NCBI GenBank assembly: GCA_022072085.1
Contig: JAJVII010000037.1
Span: forward strand, 1-64,000
Length of the DNA: 64,000 nucleotides
Reading direction: 5' to 3'
Origin: Phycisphaerae bacterium
GTDB taxonomy: Bacteria > Planctomycetota > Phycisphaerae > JAJVII01
Positions within the stretch are counted from its first letter, which is position 1. Each line of letters begins with the position of its first letter. The notes under the pieces were generated by a model. The model searched no databases, was not told the origin of the DNA, and saw nothing but the letters and a program-made list of their open reading frames with translations. Made by a program: the position numbers and the translations under genes. Positions 18,878 through 30,684 of this stretch are shown piece after piece.

Positions 18878-20182
18878 ATGGACCAGGTCAGCGAGCTTTC
18901 CAGCCTCCAGGAAACCGAAACGTGGGACGCCGCGGTGGTCGAGCGGATCCGCCAGTCCGCCTATTCCTCCGGCGCCCAGCTTGAGAACTTCCGGGCGTGG
19001 GTCGGCCAGTCGGCCGCCAAGGGCGACCGCGCCCTGAACGTCAAGGTCGGTGTTGCCCAGTGCCTGCTGGGTCGCCACGACCTGGCGCTCGAGCCGCTCA
19101 AGGAAGGCTCCGAGGGCGCCCTGAAGCGATATTTCCTGGGGCTGGTCTACTGCCAGCGGGGCCAGCAGGGCGACGCGGTCACCGAGTTCGAACGGGCCGA
19201 GGCCCGCGGCTGGGACGCCTTCCAGTGCGCGATGGCGACGGTGGAGGCCCTGCGTCTGGCCGGCAAGATCGACGAGGCCGCCAAACTGCTCAAGAAGCAC
19301 GCCAAGGCCGGCGAGTCGTCGGCTGACTGGCACTACCAGCAGGGCTACCTGCACGAACTGGCCGGCGACCTGCCTGAGGCCGGCATCGCCTACACCCGGG
19401 CGACCGAGCTGAACGAGAACCACGTCGGCGCCAACTTCCGGCTGGGCTACCTGCACGACATCGCCTGCGAGGACGTCGAGGCCATCCGCCACTACCGCCG
19501 CTGCGTGCAGACGCAGCCGGCGCCGGTCCATGCCCTGATCAACCTTGCGGTGCTCTATGAGGACCAGGGCAACTACGACCTGGCCATCCGCTGCGTGCAG
19601 GAAGTGCTTAAGGTCGATCCCAACCACCGCCGGGCTCGACTGTTCCTCAAGGACGCCCTGGCCGGCCTGACGCAGTACTACGATGAGGCCCAGGAGCGGG
19701 CCCGCGACAAGCGGACCGCGGTGCTGGAGATTCCCATCACCGACTTCGAGCTGTCGGTGCGCAGCCGCAACTGCCTCAAGAAGATGAACATTAACACGCT
19801 GGGCGACCTGCTCAACGTGACCGAGAACGAACTGCTCAGCTACAAGAATTTCGGCGAGACCAGCCTGAACGAGATCAAGGCGGTCCTGGCCCAGAAGGGC
19901 CTGCGGCTCGGCCAGTCGCTGGAGGACGGCCACGGCGACGCTCCCTCCCGCGCCCAGGCCGGCGCTGCCAACGACGTGCTGGCCCGCACCGTCGACGAAC
20001 TGGAACTCTCGGTCCGGGCGCGGCGTTGCCTCGACCGGCTGGGCCTGCGGACCCTGGGCGACGTGGCCTCCCGCACCGAGGCCGAGCTGATGGCGACCAA
20101 GAATTTCGGCGTCACCAGCCTCCAGGAGATCAAGCGGCAGTTGGCGGCCCACGGCCTGTCGCTCCGCAAGCTGGAAGACTGA
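18878..20182 (+). CDS. TPR protein with two tandem RNA polymerase alpha-CTD-like domains
   Basis: Central TPR-like helices; LSVRSRNCLKKMNINTLGDLLNVTENELLSYKNFGETSLNEIKAVLAQKGLRLG and LSVRARRCLDRLGLRTLGDVASRTEAELMATKNFGVTSLQEIKRQLAAHGLSL. Confidence 0.9.
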   Translation: MDQVSELSSLQETETWDAAVVERIRQSAYSSGAQLENFRAWVGQSAAKGDRALNVKVGVAQCLLGRHDLALEPLKEGSEGALKRYFLGLVYCQRGQQGDAVTEFERAEARGWDAFQCAMATVEALRLAGKIDEAAKLLKKHAKAGESSADWHYQQGYLHELAGDLPEAGIAYTRATELNENHVGANFRLGYLHDIACEDVEAIRHYRRCVQTQPAPVHALINLAVLYEDQGNYDLAIRCVQEVLKVDPNHRRARLFLKDALAGLTQYYDEAQERARDKRTAVLEIPITDFELSVRSRNCLKKMNINTLGDLLNVTENELLSYKNFGETSLNEIKAVLAQKGLRLGQSLEDGHGDAPSRAQAGAANDVLARTVDELELSVRARRCLDRLGLRTLGDVASRTEAELMATKNFGVTSLQEIKRQLAAHGLSLRKLED

Positions 20183-20273
20183 CGCGGCGTCCGACGACAG
20201 CCGCCGGCCGGGGGCTTAGCTGCTGCCCGGCGACCGGTCCACGGAACGGACCGGCGGCGGCGGGAGAAGCGGG

Positions 20274-21630
20274 ATGACGGCACGGAGGCTCATCAGGAGA
20301 GCGGCCCTGTTCGTGGCCCGCCGTCGCAGGCCCCTCAGCCTGTGCGGCGTCGGGCTGACGGCCGTGCTGCTGGGCGCCTGGGCGGTGCTGCTGGTCGGTT
20401 GCCCCGGCCAGAGCGAGCCGCTGACGCCGACGCCAGACGTGCGGCCGACACGGCAGACGCGAAACACGCCGCCCCCGACGCCGGGCGACCCCTGGCAGCC
20501 GGCCGGCGACAACCTGCTGATGCGGGTCCGCCTGGTCAGCGGAACCGACCGGCTGACCGTCGCGGTGAATGGGCCCTATCGCGTCCTGGTCGACGACCGG
20601 GAGCGGGCCGGTTCGTCTGACCCGATGCCCGAGGTGACGCTGGCGATGGCCGGCGCGGGCCGATGGACGCTGGGCGGAACGGAACTGACCGGCCGACGCG
20701 TCGAGATACTGCCCCTGCGGGCGAGCACGCTGCGGCTGGGCGGGCGGCTCTATCCGGGCTTCCTGCGGGTGGTCGCGGATGCCTCGGCCCAACTGGCGGG
20801 TATCAACGTCGTCCACGTCGAGGACTACGTCGCCGGCGTGGTGACCTCGGAGATGCCCAGCCGATTCGGCCGATCGGCGCTGGAGGCGCAGGCGATCGTT
20901 GCCCGCACCTACGCCCTGTTCGAGCGGATGACGCACCGGGCGCAGGAGTGGGACCTGGAGGACAGCGAAAACTCCCAGGTCTACCGCGGGCTGATCGGCG
21001 CAACCGAGGCCGGCGGCATCGGTGCGACGGTGACGCGGCAGACGCGAGGGCTGGTCCTGGAATGGGGCCTGCCCGGCGAACCGACGCGGATATTCCCGAC
21101 CTTCTACCACTCGACCTGCGGCGGGTGGACGGTGTCGGTGAGGTTCGTTAAACCGAAGATCGCCCCCGTCCCTCCGCTGGAGGGCGGGGTGAAGTGCGAC
21201 TGGTGCAGCGGCACGAAGTACCGCGACCGGGCAGCCGACGCCCCGGTCCGCGTGCTCAAGAGCGAGTTCTGGCCGAGGCTGCTCAAGGCCGAGCCGGCTG
21301 TCGCGGCCCTGGGCGGACCGGCGGCGACGCGGGTCGCCCCCGGCCAGGCCAGCTACGGCGGTCGCCTGGTGACAGTGCTGATGACCGGCGGCGGGCGGAC
21401 GGTAACGATGCGGGCCGACGATTTCCGCCGGGCCGTCGGGGCGCGGGTGATGCTCTCGACGCTCGTGCGGCTGAGCGACGACGGGCGGAACATCGTGTTG
21501 TCGGACGGGCATGGCTGGGGGCACGGCATGGGGCTGTGCCAGGCCGGGGCCGACGGGATGGCCAGGGCCGGGTCGTCCTGCCGCGACATTCTGCGGTTTT
21601 ACTATCCCGGCGCGGTGCTCAAGAAGCTTT

Positions 21631-21638
<8 letters not shown>
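20274..21638 (+). CDS. SpoIID/LytB domain protein, probable lipoprotein
   Basis: VEDYVAGVVTSEMPSRFGRSALEAQAIVARTYAL ... DGHGWGHGMGLCQAGADGMA; lipobox-like LLVGC. Confidence 0.88.
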
Positions 21639-22803
<1,165 letters not shown>

Positions 22804-22850
22804 CGCGGTCCGCGGCCGGCGCGGGCGACCGAAGCAAGGAGAACTTTGCG

Positions 22851-23195
22851 ATGCAGACATTGATGGGCATGGCGGCCGTCCTGGCGGAGGACCCCAAGAG
22901 CACGGCGCCGGTGATGATCATCGGCGTGCTGATCTTCCTGGCGGTCTTCTTCCTCTTCTCGCAGCGCGGCCGCAAGCGCCAGCAGCAGGACCGCGACAAG
23001 ATGATCAACGACCTGGCCCGCAACACGCGGGTCGTGACCCTCGGCGGGATGATCGGCGTGGTCATCGACGTCAAGGACGACGAGATCACGATCAAGATCG
23101 ACGAGTCGAACAACACGAAGATTCGCATGAAGAAGTGGGCGATCCGCTCGGTCATCCCCAAGGACGGCAGCGGCGAGGCGGACGACTCGCGGTGA
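22851..23195 (+). CDS. yajC: Sec translocase accessory protein YajC
   Basis: Single TM, then NDLARNTRVVTLGGMIGVVIDVKDDEITIKID. Confidence 0.88.
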   Translation: MQTLMGMAAVLAEDPKSTAPVMIIGVLIFLAVFFLFSQRGRKRQQQDRDKMINDLARNTRVVTLGGMIGVVIDVKDDEITIKIDESNNTKIRMKKWAIRSVIPKDGSGEADDSR

Positions 23196-23307
23196 ACGCC
23201 GCCGGGGCGGGCCGCCGACATCGGCCGGCGAATCGTGAAACCGCCGGCGGGCAACCGAGAACCAAACCAAGAGCGACGGGTATTACGAACAACATCGGGA
23301 TTCTCAG

Positions 23308-26300
23308 ATGAAACGCAATCTCTGGTGGCGTCTGGCGTTGATCGGGGCTCTGACCCTCATCTTCCTGGCCAAGCTGGTCCCCTGGGGCCAGCTCGACAAC
23401 GGGTTCCAGTGGAGCGACATGCTGGACGTGCTGCGCCCCGGCATCGACCTCAACGGCGGCACCAAGCTGCTGTACGAAGTCAACACTGAGAACTGGTCGG
23501 GCAGCCAGTCCGAGACGCCGGCCCAGACCATGATCTCCGCGCTCAAGGAACGCATCGACCCGCAGGGCCTGCTGAACCTCCAGTGGACCCCGGTCGGACC
23601 CGACCGCATTGAGATCACCATCCCGCGGGCCACCGAGTCGGCCGTCCAGCAGCGCAGCGCCTACGACCAGGCCGAGGATCAACTCCAGGCGACGCAGATC
23701 ACCCCGGCTGACATCAGCGAGGCCGAGCGCGAAGCCGGCTTGGCGACCGACGAAGCCGGCGTGACGGCGGCCTTCATGAAGCTTGGCAAGGGGATCGCCA
23801 CGCGAGACGAGATGCTGAAGAAGACCGGCGAAGCTTACGCCGCGTTCCTGAAGGCGGATCGCGACGAGAAGGCCGCGACGACCCAGCCGGCCGACGCGAC
23901 CCCGAGCAGCCAGCCGGCTGCGGCGCCGGTCGTCACTCACAGCGAAGCCTACATGCAGGCCAAGACCGACTACGCCAAGCTGCTCCAGCAGCTCCAGGAA
24001 AAGAACATCAATCTGTCGATCGTCCGCGAGGTGCTGGCCAAAGGCAAGAAGGAGCGCGGGAAGGCGGCCGAGGGGAGCAAGGAGAGTCCGTGGCAGGCCC
24101 TGCTCTCGCAGAACAAGGGATACGAGAGCATCCTGGAGAGCGTGCGGGACAAGTACGACGCCTGGAAGGAGCGCAAGGCCTCGCTGGACGACCCCAACGA
24201 TATCAAGCGTCTGCTCCAGGGCACGGGGCGGCTGGAGTTCTTCATCGCCGCCAGGAGGGCGCCCGGCTTCGACCCGGGTCCGTTCGTGAAGGCCCTCAAC
24301 GAGCAGATCGTTCACGACAACCAGGTGATCGTCGGCGACTATCGCTGGGCGATGGTCGGCGACCCGTCGATCGTCACGCGTGGCCAGGAGGTCACCGCCC
24401 AGCGGGCCGGCACGGGCACGTGGTACGTGCTGCTGCACAACACCGACGACAAGCGGATAATTCACCTGTCGTCGGCTGAGCTGAAGAAGAAGGGCGAGCC
24501 GGACTGGAAGTTCAAGTCCGCTTACGTGACCAGCGACGAACTCGGTCGCCCGGCTGTCGGCTTCGAGTTTGACGGGGTCGGCGGCGACAAGTTCGGCAAG
24601 CTGACGGCGGCGAACCTGAAGGAGCCGCTCTCGGCGGTGATGGACGGCACGGTCATCTCGGTCGCGACGATCCAGAGCCAGATCAACACGCGCGGCATCA
24701 TCAGCGGGTCATTCTCCAACCAGGAGGTCGCGGAACTGGCCCGCAAGATGCAGGCCGGCGCCCTGCCGGGCAGCCTCAGCCGCGAGCCCATCAGCGAGAG
24801 CACCGTCAGCGCGACCCTGGGCGAGGCCCACCGCCGCGCGGGCCTGTTCTCGGTCACGCTGGGCCTGATCGCCGTCGCGGTCTTCATGCTGGTCTACTAC
24901 CTGGTCCCGCTGGGCCTGGTGGCCGACATCGCCCTGCTGCTGAACCTGATCTTCATCCTGGGCGCGATGGCGATGTCCAACTCGACGTTCACCCTCGCGG
25001 GCATCGCCGGCGTGATCCTGACGGTCGGCATGGCCGTCGACGCCAACGTGCTGATCGACGAGCGCATCCGCGAGGAGCAGGAGCGCGGCGCCCCGATGCG
25101 CGTGGCCCTCAAGAACGGCTACAACAAGGCCCTGTCCACGATTCTGGACGCCAACATCACCACGCTGATCACGACGATCATCCTCTACATGGTCGGCACC
25201 AGCGAAATCAAGAGCTTCGCCGTGGTGCTGGGCATCGGCATCGTCAGCTCGGTCTTTACCGCGCTGTTCGTCACGCGCGTGTTGCTCCAGCTCGGCGTGG
25301 AGTACCGGCTCATCAAGCGGCACTTCCCGATGCTCAAGCTCATCGGCCACACCAACATCCGCTGGATGAACAAGCGGTTCATCTTCTGGACGATCTCGGG
25401 CGTGCTGCTGGTGGCCGGCCTGAGCGAGTTCGGCTACAAGATGGAAAAGGACGCATCGCACCTGTTCGACATCGAGTTCCTCGGCGGCACCAAGGCCCAG
25501 GTGACCCTGCGGCCGGGCGTGAAGATCAGCGACGGCGACTTCGAGGCGGCGGCCCGGGCCTACTCCTCCTCGTCCGACTGGTCGCTGCGCGACGTGTCCG
25601 TGTCGCGCGTGCTTGAAGAGGGCGGCGCGGCGGCGGCCCACGGCCCCACCTTCGAGGTCAAGAGCACGACGCAGGACCCGGCCAAGTTCCAGAGCGACCT
25701 GCTCCAGTTGCTGGAATCGCCGAACAACGTCAACGGTCTGGGCGCCGAGTCGCTGCTGCCCAGGCGCGTGCAGGTGACCTGGAAGTTCGAGAAGCAGTGG
25801 GCCGAACTCCAGGGAACCGAGTTGTCCTGCCCCAACGCGTTCATCATCGACAAGGACTACGAGACCAGCCGCACTGACATCGGCAGCATCAACCTGTCGA
25901 CTTGGCGCGGCGGGGTTGGCGTGGTCATCGAGGGCCTCTCGCCCGCGCGGTCGGTCGAGGACATCAAGGACAGGATCAGCCGCAAGCTCGGCAGCCTCGA
26001 CCCCAAGGTCCAGTCGCTGCCGCGGACCGGGTGGAACGTGATCGGCGTGGACCGGGCGGCTGAGACGGCCGCCAGCGGGGCGGCCACCTACACCAAGGTG
26101 CTCTATGTCTCCCGTCAGCCGGCCGAGGCGGTGAGTTCGATCGCTTCCGGCGGCGACGCGAACTGGTGGAAGAACTTCGGCGTGCCCGAGGTCCAGATGA
26201 TCGCCTCGGCGCTGACCAGCGTCGAGCCGCTGGACTCGATCTCCAGCTTCGACACCGCCGTCGCCCGCGACGTGCAGTGGAAGGCGCTGGTCGCGATTGT

Positions 26301-26859
26301 GATGGCCATGCTCGCCATCGTCGTCTACGTCTGGGTGCGGTTCGGCAACTGGCTGTTCGGCCTGGGCGCGGTCATCCCGCTGATCCACGACGTCGCAATC
26401 ACCATCGGACTGGTGGCGCTCAGCCGCTACCTGTCGGGCACGGCCATCGGCCGCGCCCTGCTGATCACCGACTTCCGCTTCGACATGACGGTCGTGGCGG
26501 CTGTGTTGACGATCATCGGCTACTCGCTGAACGACACGATCGTGGTCTTCGACCGCATCCGCGAGAACCGCGGGCGACTGTCGTACGTGACTCCCAAGAT
26601 CATCGACGACTCGATCAACCAGACGCTCAGCCGCACGCTGCTGACCAGCTTGACCACCATCCTGGCCGTCTTTATCATGTATGTGTTCGGCGGTCCGGGC
26701 ATCCACGCATTTACGTTCGCACTGCTCGTGGGGCTGATCGTGGGAACCTACTCCTCGATCGCAGTGGCCAGCCCGATCGTCATGGGGTGGCGCCAGGCGA
26801 TCCTCAGGAAGGCCGTCGATCAGCAACAGGGCCAGAAGGCACAGACGCAGGAGGCGTAA
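23308..26859 (+). CDS. secDF: SecD-SecF fusion protein translocase subunit
   Basis: SecD motifs (DLNGGTKLLYEV, AGVILTVGMAVDANVLIDERIREE) and SecF motifs (FDIEFLGGTKAQVTL, TIIGYSLNDTIVVFDRIRENRG) in one 1183-aa ORF. Confidence 0.95.
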   Translation: MKRNLWWRLALIGALTLIFLAKLVPWGQLDNGFQWSDMLDVLRPGIDLNGGTKLLYEVNTENWSGSQSETPAQTMISALKERIDPQGLLNLQWTPVGPDRIEITIPRATESAVQQRSAYDQAEDQLQATQITPADISEAEREAGLATDEAGVTAAFMKLGKGIATRDEMLKKTGEAYAAFLKADRDEKAATTQPADATPSSQPAAAPVVTHSEAYMQAKTDYAKLLQQLQEKNINLSIVREVLAKGKKERGKAAEGSKESPWQALLSQNKGYESILESVRDKYDAWKERKASLDDPNDIKRLLQGTGRLEFFIAARRAPGFDPGPFVKALNEQIVHDNQVIVGDYRWAMVGDPSIVTRGQEVTAQRAGTGTWYVLLHNTDDKRIIHLSSAELKKKGEPDWKFKSAYVTSDELGRPAVGFEFDGVGGDKFGKLTAANLKEPLSAVMDGTVISVATIQSQINTRGIISGSFSNQEVAELARKMQAGALPGSLSREPISESTVSATLGEAHRRAGLFSVTLGLIAVAVFMLVYYLVPLGLVADIALLLNLIFILGAMAMSNSTFTLAGIAGVILTVGMAVDANVLIDERIREEQERGAPMRVALKNGYNKALSTILDANITTLITTIILYMVGTSEIKSFAVVLGIGIVSSVFTALFVTRVLLQLGVEYRLIKRHFPMLKLIGHTNIRWMNKRFIFWTISGVLLVAGLSEFGYKMEKDASHLFDIEFLGGTKAQVTLRPGVKISDGDFEAAARAYSSSSDWSLRDVSVSRVLEEGGAAAAHGPTFEVKSTTQDPAKFQSDLLQLLESPNNVNGLGAESLLPRRVQVTWKFEKQWAELQGTELSCPNAFIIDKDYETSRTDIGSINLSTWRGGVGVVIEGLSPARSVEDIKDRISRKLGSLDPKVQSLPRTGWNVIGVDRAAETAASGAATYTKVLYVSRQPAEAVSSIASGGDANWWKNFGVPEVQMIASALTSVEPLDSISSFDTAVARDVQWKALVAIVMAMLAIVVYVWVRFGNWLFGLGAVIPLIHDVAITIGLVALSRYLSGTAIGRALLITDFRFDMTVVAAVLTIIGYSLNDTIVVFDRIRENRGRLSYVTPKIIDDSINQTLSRTLLTSLTTILAVFIMYVFGGPGIHAFTFALLVGLIVGTYSSIAVASPIVMGWRQAILRKAVDQQQGQKAQTQEA

Positions 26860-26918
26860 GGGCGGGGCGTCAGCCCGGCTCAGCCGACTGTGATGTCCGC
26901 AACCGAAGGAGCATTGCC

Positions 26919-28262
26919 ATGCGCGATGACTTCAAGATTGGAATCCTGCTGGGCTTCCTCCTCATCCTGGCGTTCTTCATCTACTGGATCGTCCGGATGA
27001 ACAGCAACAGCGGGATCAAGTCCGCTGAAAACACGACCAAACAGGTCGCCGACGCGGGCGGCTCGGGCGGCGGCGACAACGCCGGCACTTCCAACTCCTC
27101 CAACGCCGGGCAAACCAACACGGGCTCGTCGAACTCGGCCGGCGGCGGGACGGCCTCGGGCGACGCCCACTCGGCGCGGGACGAGCGCATTCCCGACGTC
27201 GCCAGCGCCCGGATTCCCGTGAACAACGAGAGGGCCTACTGGGTCCACAAGTCGGAGACCGGCCCGGCGCCGACGCGCCAGGTGGAGCCTGTGGCTCCGC
27301 CGGCGCCGCCGCGGCCGTCGGAACTGGGCATGCAGCCTGAGATCGTAGCCGGCGGCGGGGCTCCGCCGCGGCCGCCCGTTGTCACCGGCGGCGAAGAACG
27401 CCTCGGCACGGGGACCGGAACCGGCATGGGCACGGCCACCCCCGGGCCGACGGTGGCCGACTCGACGCACCCGGACCTGCGGGTTGCCCCCGACGGCACT
27501 CGGACCTACCAGATCAAGAAGGACGACACCGCGTGGCTGCTGGCTGAGCGGTTCTATACCGGCCGCGGGCCGCTCTGGACGCTGCTGCGTGATGCCAACC
27601 CCGAGATCAAGGATTGGAACAACCTGAAGATCGGCGCGACGATCAAGGTCCCGCCGGCGCCTGTGGCCGGGGCTTCCACCGCCGGCTCGACCACGACCAC
27701 CGGCGGAACGACGTCCGGCGGCCGAACGCTGGCCGCCAACGAATACGTCGTTCAGCGCGGCGAGACGCTCAGCGAGATCGCCCAGAAGAAGTACGGGCGA
27801 TTCTCGGCCTGGAAGGATATCGCCAAGGCCAACCCCGACATCAATCCCGAGACAGGCGCGATCCATGAGGGCCAGGTGATCAAGCTGCCCGAACTGGCTG
27901 CCGCCCCGGTCGGCGGGACCACCACCGGCGGGACGGCCACCGGAGGAGCTACGACTGGCGGGACGACTTCGCCAGCGCTGGCCCCGGGACAGTACCGCGT
28001 GAAGGGCTCCGACACGCTGTGGGACATCGCGGCCAGCCAGCTCGGCAACGGGGCCCGTTGGAAGGAAATCTACGAGTTGAACAAGCAGACGATCGGCAAC
28101 AGCCCGGACGACCTGAAGGAAGGGATGATCCTGAGCATCCCCGGCCGATCAACCCCGCCGACCCGCGCACCCGCGACGCGGACGCCTGCGCCCGGCGCGA
28201 CCGGCGGCACGGAAACGCCGATCAGCACGCCGCCGACGGCGCCCTCCGGCTCGGTCCTCTGA
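26919..28262 (+). CDS. membrane-anchored protein with three LysM domains
   Basis: N-terminal TM; three LysM repeats (YQIKKDDTAWLLAERFY..., YVVQRGETLSEIAQKKYG..., YRVKGSDTLWDIAASQLG...). Confidence 0.88.
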   Translation: MRDDFKIGILLGFLLILAFFIYWIVRMNSNSGIKSAENTTKQVADAGGSGGGDNAGTSNSSNAGQTNTGSSNSAGGGTASGDAHSARDERIPDVASARIPVNNERAYWVHKSETGPAPTRQVEPVAPPAPPRPSELGMQPEIVAGGGAPPRPPVVTGGEERLGTGTGTGMGTATPGPTVADSTHPDLRVAPDGTRTYQIKKDDTAWLLAERFYTGRGPLWTLLRDANPEIKDWNNLKIGATIKVPPAPVAGASTAGSTTTTGGTTSGGRTLAANEYVVQRGETLSEIAQKKYGRFSAWKDIAKANPDINPETGAIHEGQVIKLPELAAAPVGGTTTGGTATGGATTGGTTSPALAPGQYRVKGSDTLWDIAASQLGNGARWKEIYELNKQTIGNSPDDLKEGMILSIPGRSTPPTRAPATRTPAPGATGGTETPISTPPTAPSGSVL

Positions 28263-28294
28263 TCGCAGGGGGCCGGCCATCCGACAAACGCAGA

Positions 28295-28328
28295 AGCTCA
28301 CAGCCGCCGGCTGTGGGCTTTTCGTTTT
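28295..28328 (+). terminator. Rho-independent terminator
   Basis: AGCTCACAGCC-gcc-GGCTGTGGGCT followed by a T-rich tract. Confidence 0.8.
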
Positions 28329-28364
28329 GATGCGGGCTTGCGTCCGACATTCAGGGAGGCGCGA

Positions 28365-29057
28365 TCACGGCGCCCCCGGCGAGGCCGACGGGCTGCCCTC
28401 GTGGTCGATGCTCACCTGGATCAGCAGCATCCGCTGGCGGATCGCGCCTTCGATGTGCTCCATCAGCGGCTCGTCGCGGCCGGGCAGGGCGTTCACCGTC
28501 AGCTCGCTGAGGCTGTATTCGCGGCGGTCCTGGAAATGCCACTGCACGACCGGCTCGTTCTCGCTGGGCAGCCGACGCACCAGCACAAACAGGTCCGGCT
28601 CGTTGGTGGTCACCAGGTAGTTGAAGTCCTCCTGGGCCAGCAGGATCGACCGGGCGATCACCTCGCGGTCGGCGTCGACGGCGCGGTTTCGGCCGGTCAG
28701 GTCGCCCTTGATCCAGTAGGTCAGCCGCTGGTAGCCCTGCACCGTCCCGCGCTGCATGAATTCCTGGCAGGTCAGCAGGCCGCGGTCGTTGAACGTCAGC
28801 ACGGTCATCCAGCCGTCGGACCCGTGGCTGAGGCTCTCGGGCTCGGGGCCGACGTACAGGATCTGGCGGTGAGAGGAGAGCTTGGGCGTGCCGTAGGCCC
28901 GCATCACCATCGCGCGGTGGGCCTCCTGAATCTGCAACCGCGGGACCGGCTGCGTCCGCGGCGGGGGCAGTGCCCGGCATCCGCCGCCGGCGGCGAGCAG
29001 GACAGCGCCCGCGGCAGCCAGGAGAGCGCGAAATCGTGAGTGGCCTTCGTTCATCAT
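28365..29057 (-). CDS. hypothetical lipoprotein
   Basis: Signal peptide ending LLAAGGGC; clean ORF. Confidence 0.7.
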   Translation of the reverse strand: MMNEGHSRFRALLAAAGAVLLAAGGGCRALPPPRTQPVPRLQIQEAHRAMVMRAYGTPKLSSHRQILYVGPEPESLSHGSDGWMTVLTFNDRGLLTCQEFMQRGTVQGYQRLTYWIKGDLTGRNRAVDADREVIARSILLAQEDFNYLVTTNEPDLFVLVRRLPSENEPVVQWHFQDRREYSLSELTVNALPGRDEPLMEHIEGAIRQRMLLIQVSIDHEGSPSASPGAP

Positions 29058-29072
29058 CCCCTCATTCTATCG

Positions 29073-30635
29073 TCAAACGGCCGCGGCGGGAGGGGTCGCG
29101 TCCGGTTCGCTGCGGGTGATGATCTTGGCGACGACCGCGTCGCCCCAGACGTTCACCGTCGTACGGCACATGTCCAGGATGCGGTCGACGCCGATGATCA
29201 GGGCCACGCCGGCCAGCGGGATCGTCTCGGCGCCGGGCGTGGAGGCCAGCACGTTCTGGTTCACCGCGGTGACGACGATGGCCATTGTCACCAGCCCGGC
29301 CTCGGGGATGCCTGCGGCCCCCACCGCCGCCAGCGTCGCGGTCAGGGCGATGATGACCATGCCGACCGGGCCGACGTGCACGCCGAACGCCTGGGCCAGG
29401 AAGGCGACGGCCACCGCCTCGTAGAGCGCCGTTCCGTCCATGTTGATCGTCGCCCCCAGCGGCAGCACGAACCCGGCGGCCTTTCGGCTGACCCCGCCGA
29501 ACTCCGTCGCGCACTCCATCGTCACCGGCAGCGTCGCCGACGAACTGTCGGTCCCGAACGCCGTCAGCAGCGCCTGTTTCATGCGGTGCATGAAGACGTA
29601 AGGGTTGGTCCGCCCGAGAATCCAGAGCATCAGCGGCAGCACGACCAGCCCGTGGATCGCCAGCCCGGCGATGACGACGGCCATGTAACCGCCGATCGCG
29701 TGCGTGAAGACGGCGATGCCGATCCGCGCCACCGTCCAGGCCAGCAGGCAGAAGACGCCCACCGGCGCCAGCCAGATCACCAGGTGCACCATCTTCATGA
29801 TGACCTGGAAGAGGATGTCGAAGAACTGCATGACCACGCGGGCCGCGTCGCCGAGGGTCGTCAGCATGATCCCGAACAGCAGGGCGAAGAAGATGATGGG
29901 CAGCGGCTGGTTGCCGGCCATGCTCTCCATGATGTTCGATGGGATGACCTGGCTGACGATGTTCAGCAGGGCGCCGCCCAGTCCGCCGGGGTTGTTCTTG
30001 CTGACCTGCTCGGCCTTGCCTGAGTCGGCGTAGGCGGCCTCGGCTTCGGCACGCATCGCGGCCTGCCCGCCCAGGTCGTGAGCCATGCGGGCGCCGGGCT
30101 TGAAGGCGTTCACCAGCACCAGCCCCAAAGCGACGGCCAGGAACATCGTCAGAAAGTAGTAGGCGAAGGTCTTGGCGCCGATTCGGCCAAGCTCGGCGAA
30201 GTTGCCCACGCTGGTCACCCCGGCGATCACGCTGGAGAGCACCAGCGGGATGATGAGCATGAACAGGGCGTTCATGAAGATCTTCCGGCCGACGAAGTAG
30301 AGATATTTCAGGGCCGCGCTGCGCGGGTGCAGCGTCCAGGCTTCGGAGGGCAGGGTCGAGGCGAGGTTCTTCAGCCGGGCCAGTTCGGCCGGGTCCGCGA
30401 TCAGCCCGGCCGGCTGCGTGGTGGCCGGCTGGCTGTGCGTTTGGGCGGCGATCCGCTCCCACTGGGCCTTCTCGGCCAGCGCCGCCTGGTGAGCGGCCAG
30501 CCGGACGGCGGCGTCGTGGATCAGCTTCTGCTGTTCGCGTTCGTCGTAGTCGCCGTGGAGCAGGGCCCCGACAAGGGTTCCGCCGACCAGTCCGGCGATG
30601 ATGAGGAGGGTGAGGTAAAGCTTGTCCTTGCCCAT
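29073..30635 (-). CDS. dicarboxylate/amino acid:cation symporter (DAACS family)
   Basis: MGKDKLYLTLLIIAGLVGGTLVGALLH; FGTDSSSATLPVTMECATEFGG; NMDGTALYEAVAVAFLAQ. Confidence 0.92.
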   Translation of the reverse strand: MGKDKLYLTLLIIAGLVGGTLVGALLHGDYDEREQQKLIHDAAVRLAAHQAALAEKAQWERIAAQTHSQPATTQPAGLIADPAELARLKNLASTLPSEAWTLHPRSAALKYLYFVGRKIFMNALFMLIIPLVLSSVIAGVTSVGNFAELGRIGAKTFAYYFLTMFLAVALGLVLVNAFKPGARMAHDLGGQAAMRAEAEAAYADSGKAEQVSKNNPGGLGGALLNIVSQVIPSNIMESMAGNQPLPIIFFALLFGIMLTTLGDAARVVMQFFDILFQVIMKMVHLVIWLAPVGVFCLLAWTVARIGIAVFTHAIGGYMAVVIAGLAIHGLVVLPLMLWILGRTNPYVFMHRMKQALLTAFGTDSSSATLPVTMECATEFGGVSRKAAGFVLPLGATINMDGTALYEAVAVAFLAQAFGVHVGPVGMVIIALTATLAAVGAAGIPEAGLVTMAIVVTAVNQNVLASTPGAETIPLAGVALIIGVDRILDMCRTTVNVWGDAVVAKIITRSEPDATPPAAAV

Positions 30636-30684
30636 CGGCGCCTCGCGCAATCGGAAATGCAGTGCGGACCCGGGAGGGCGTAGT

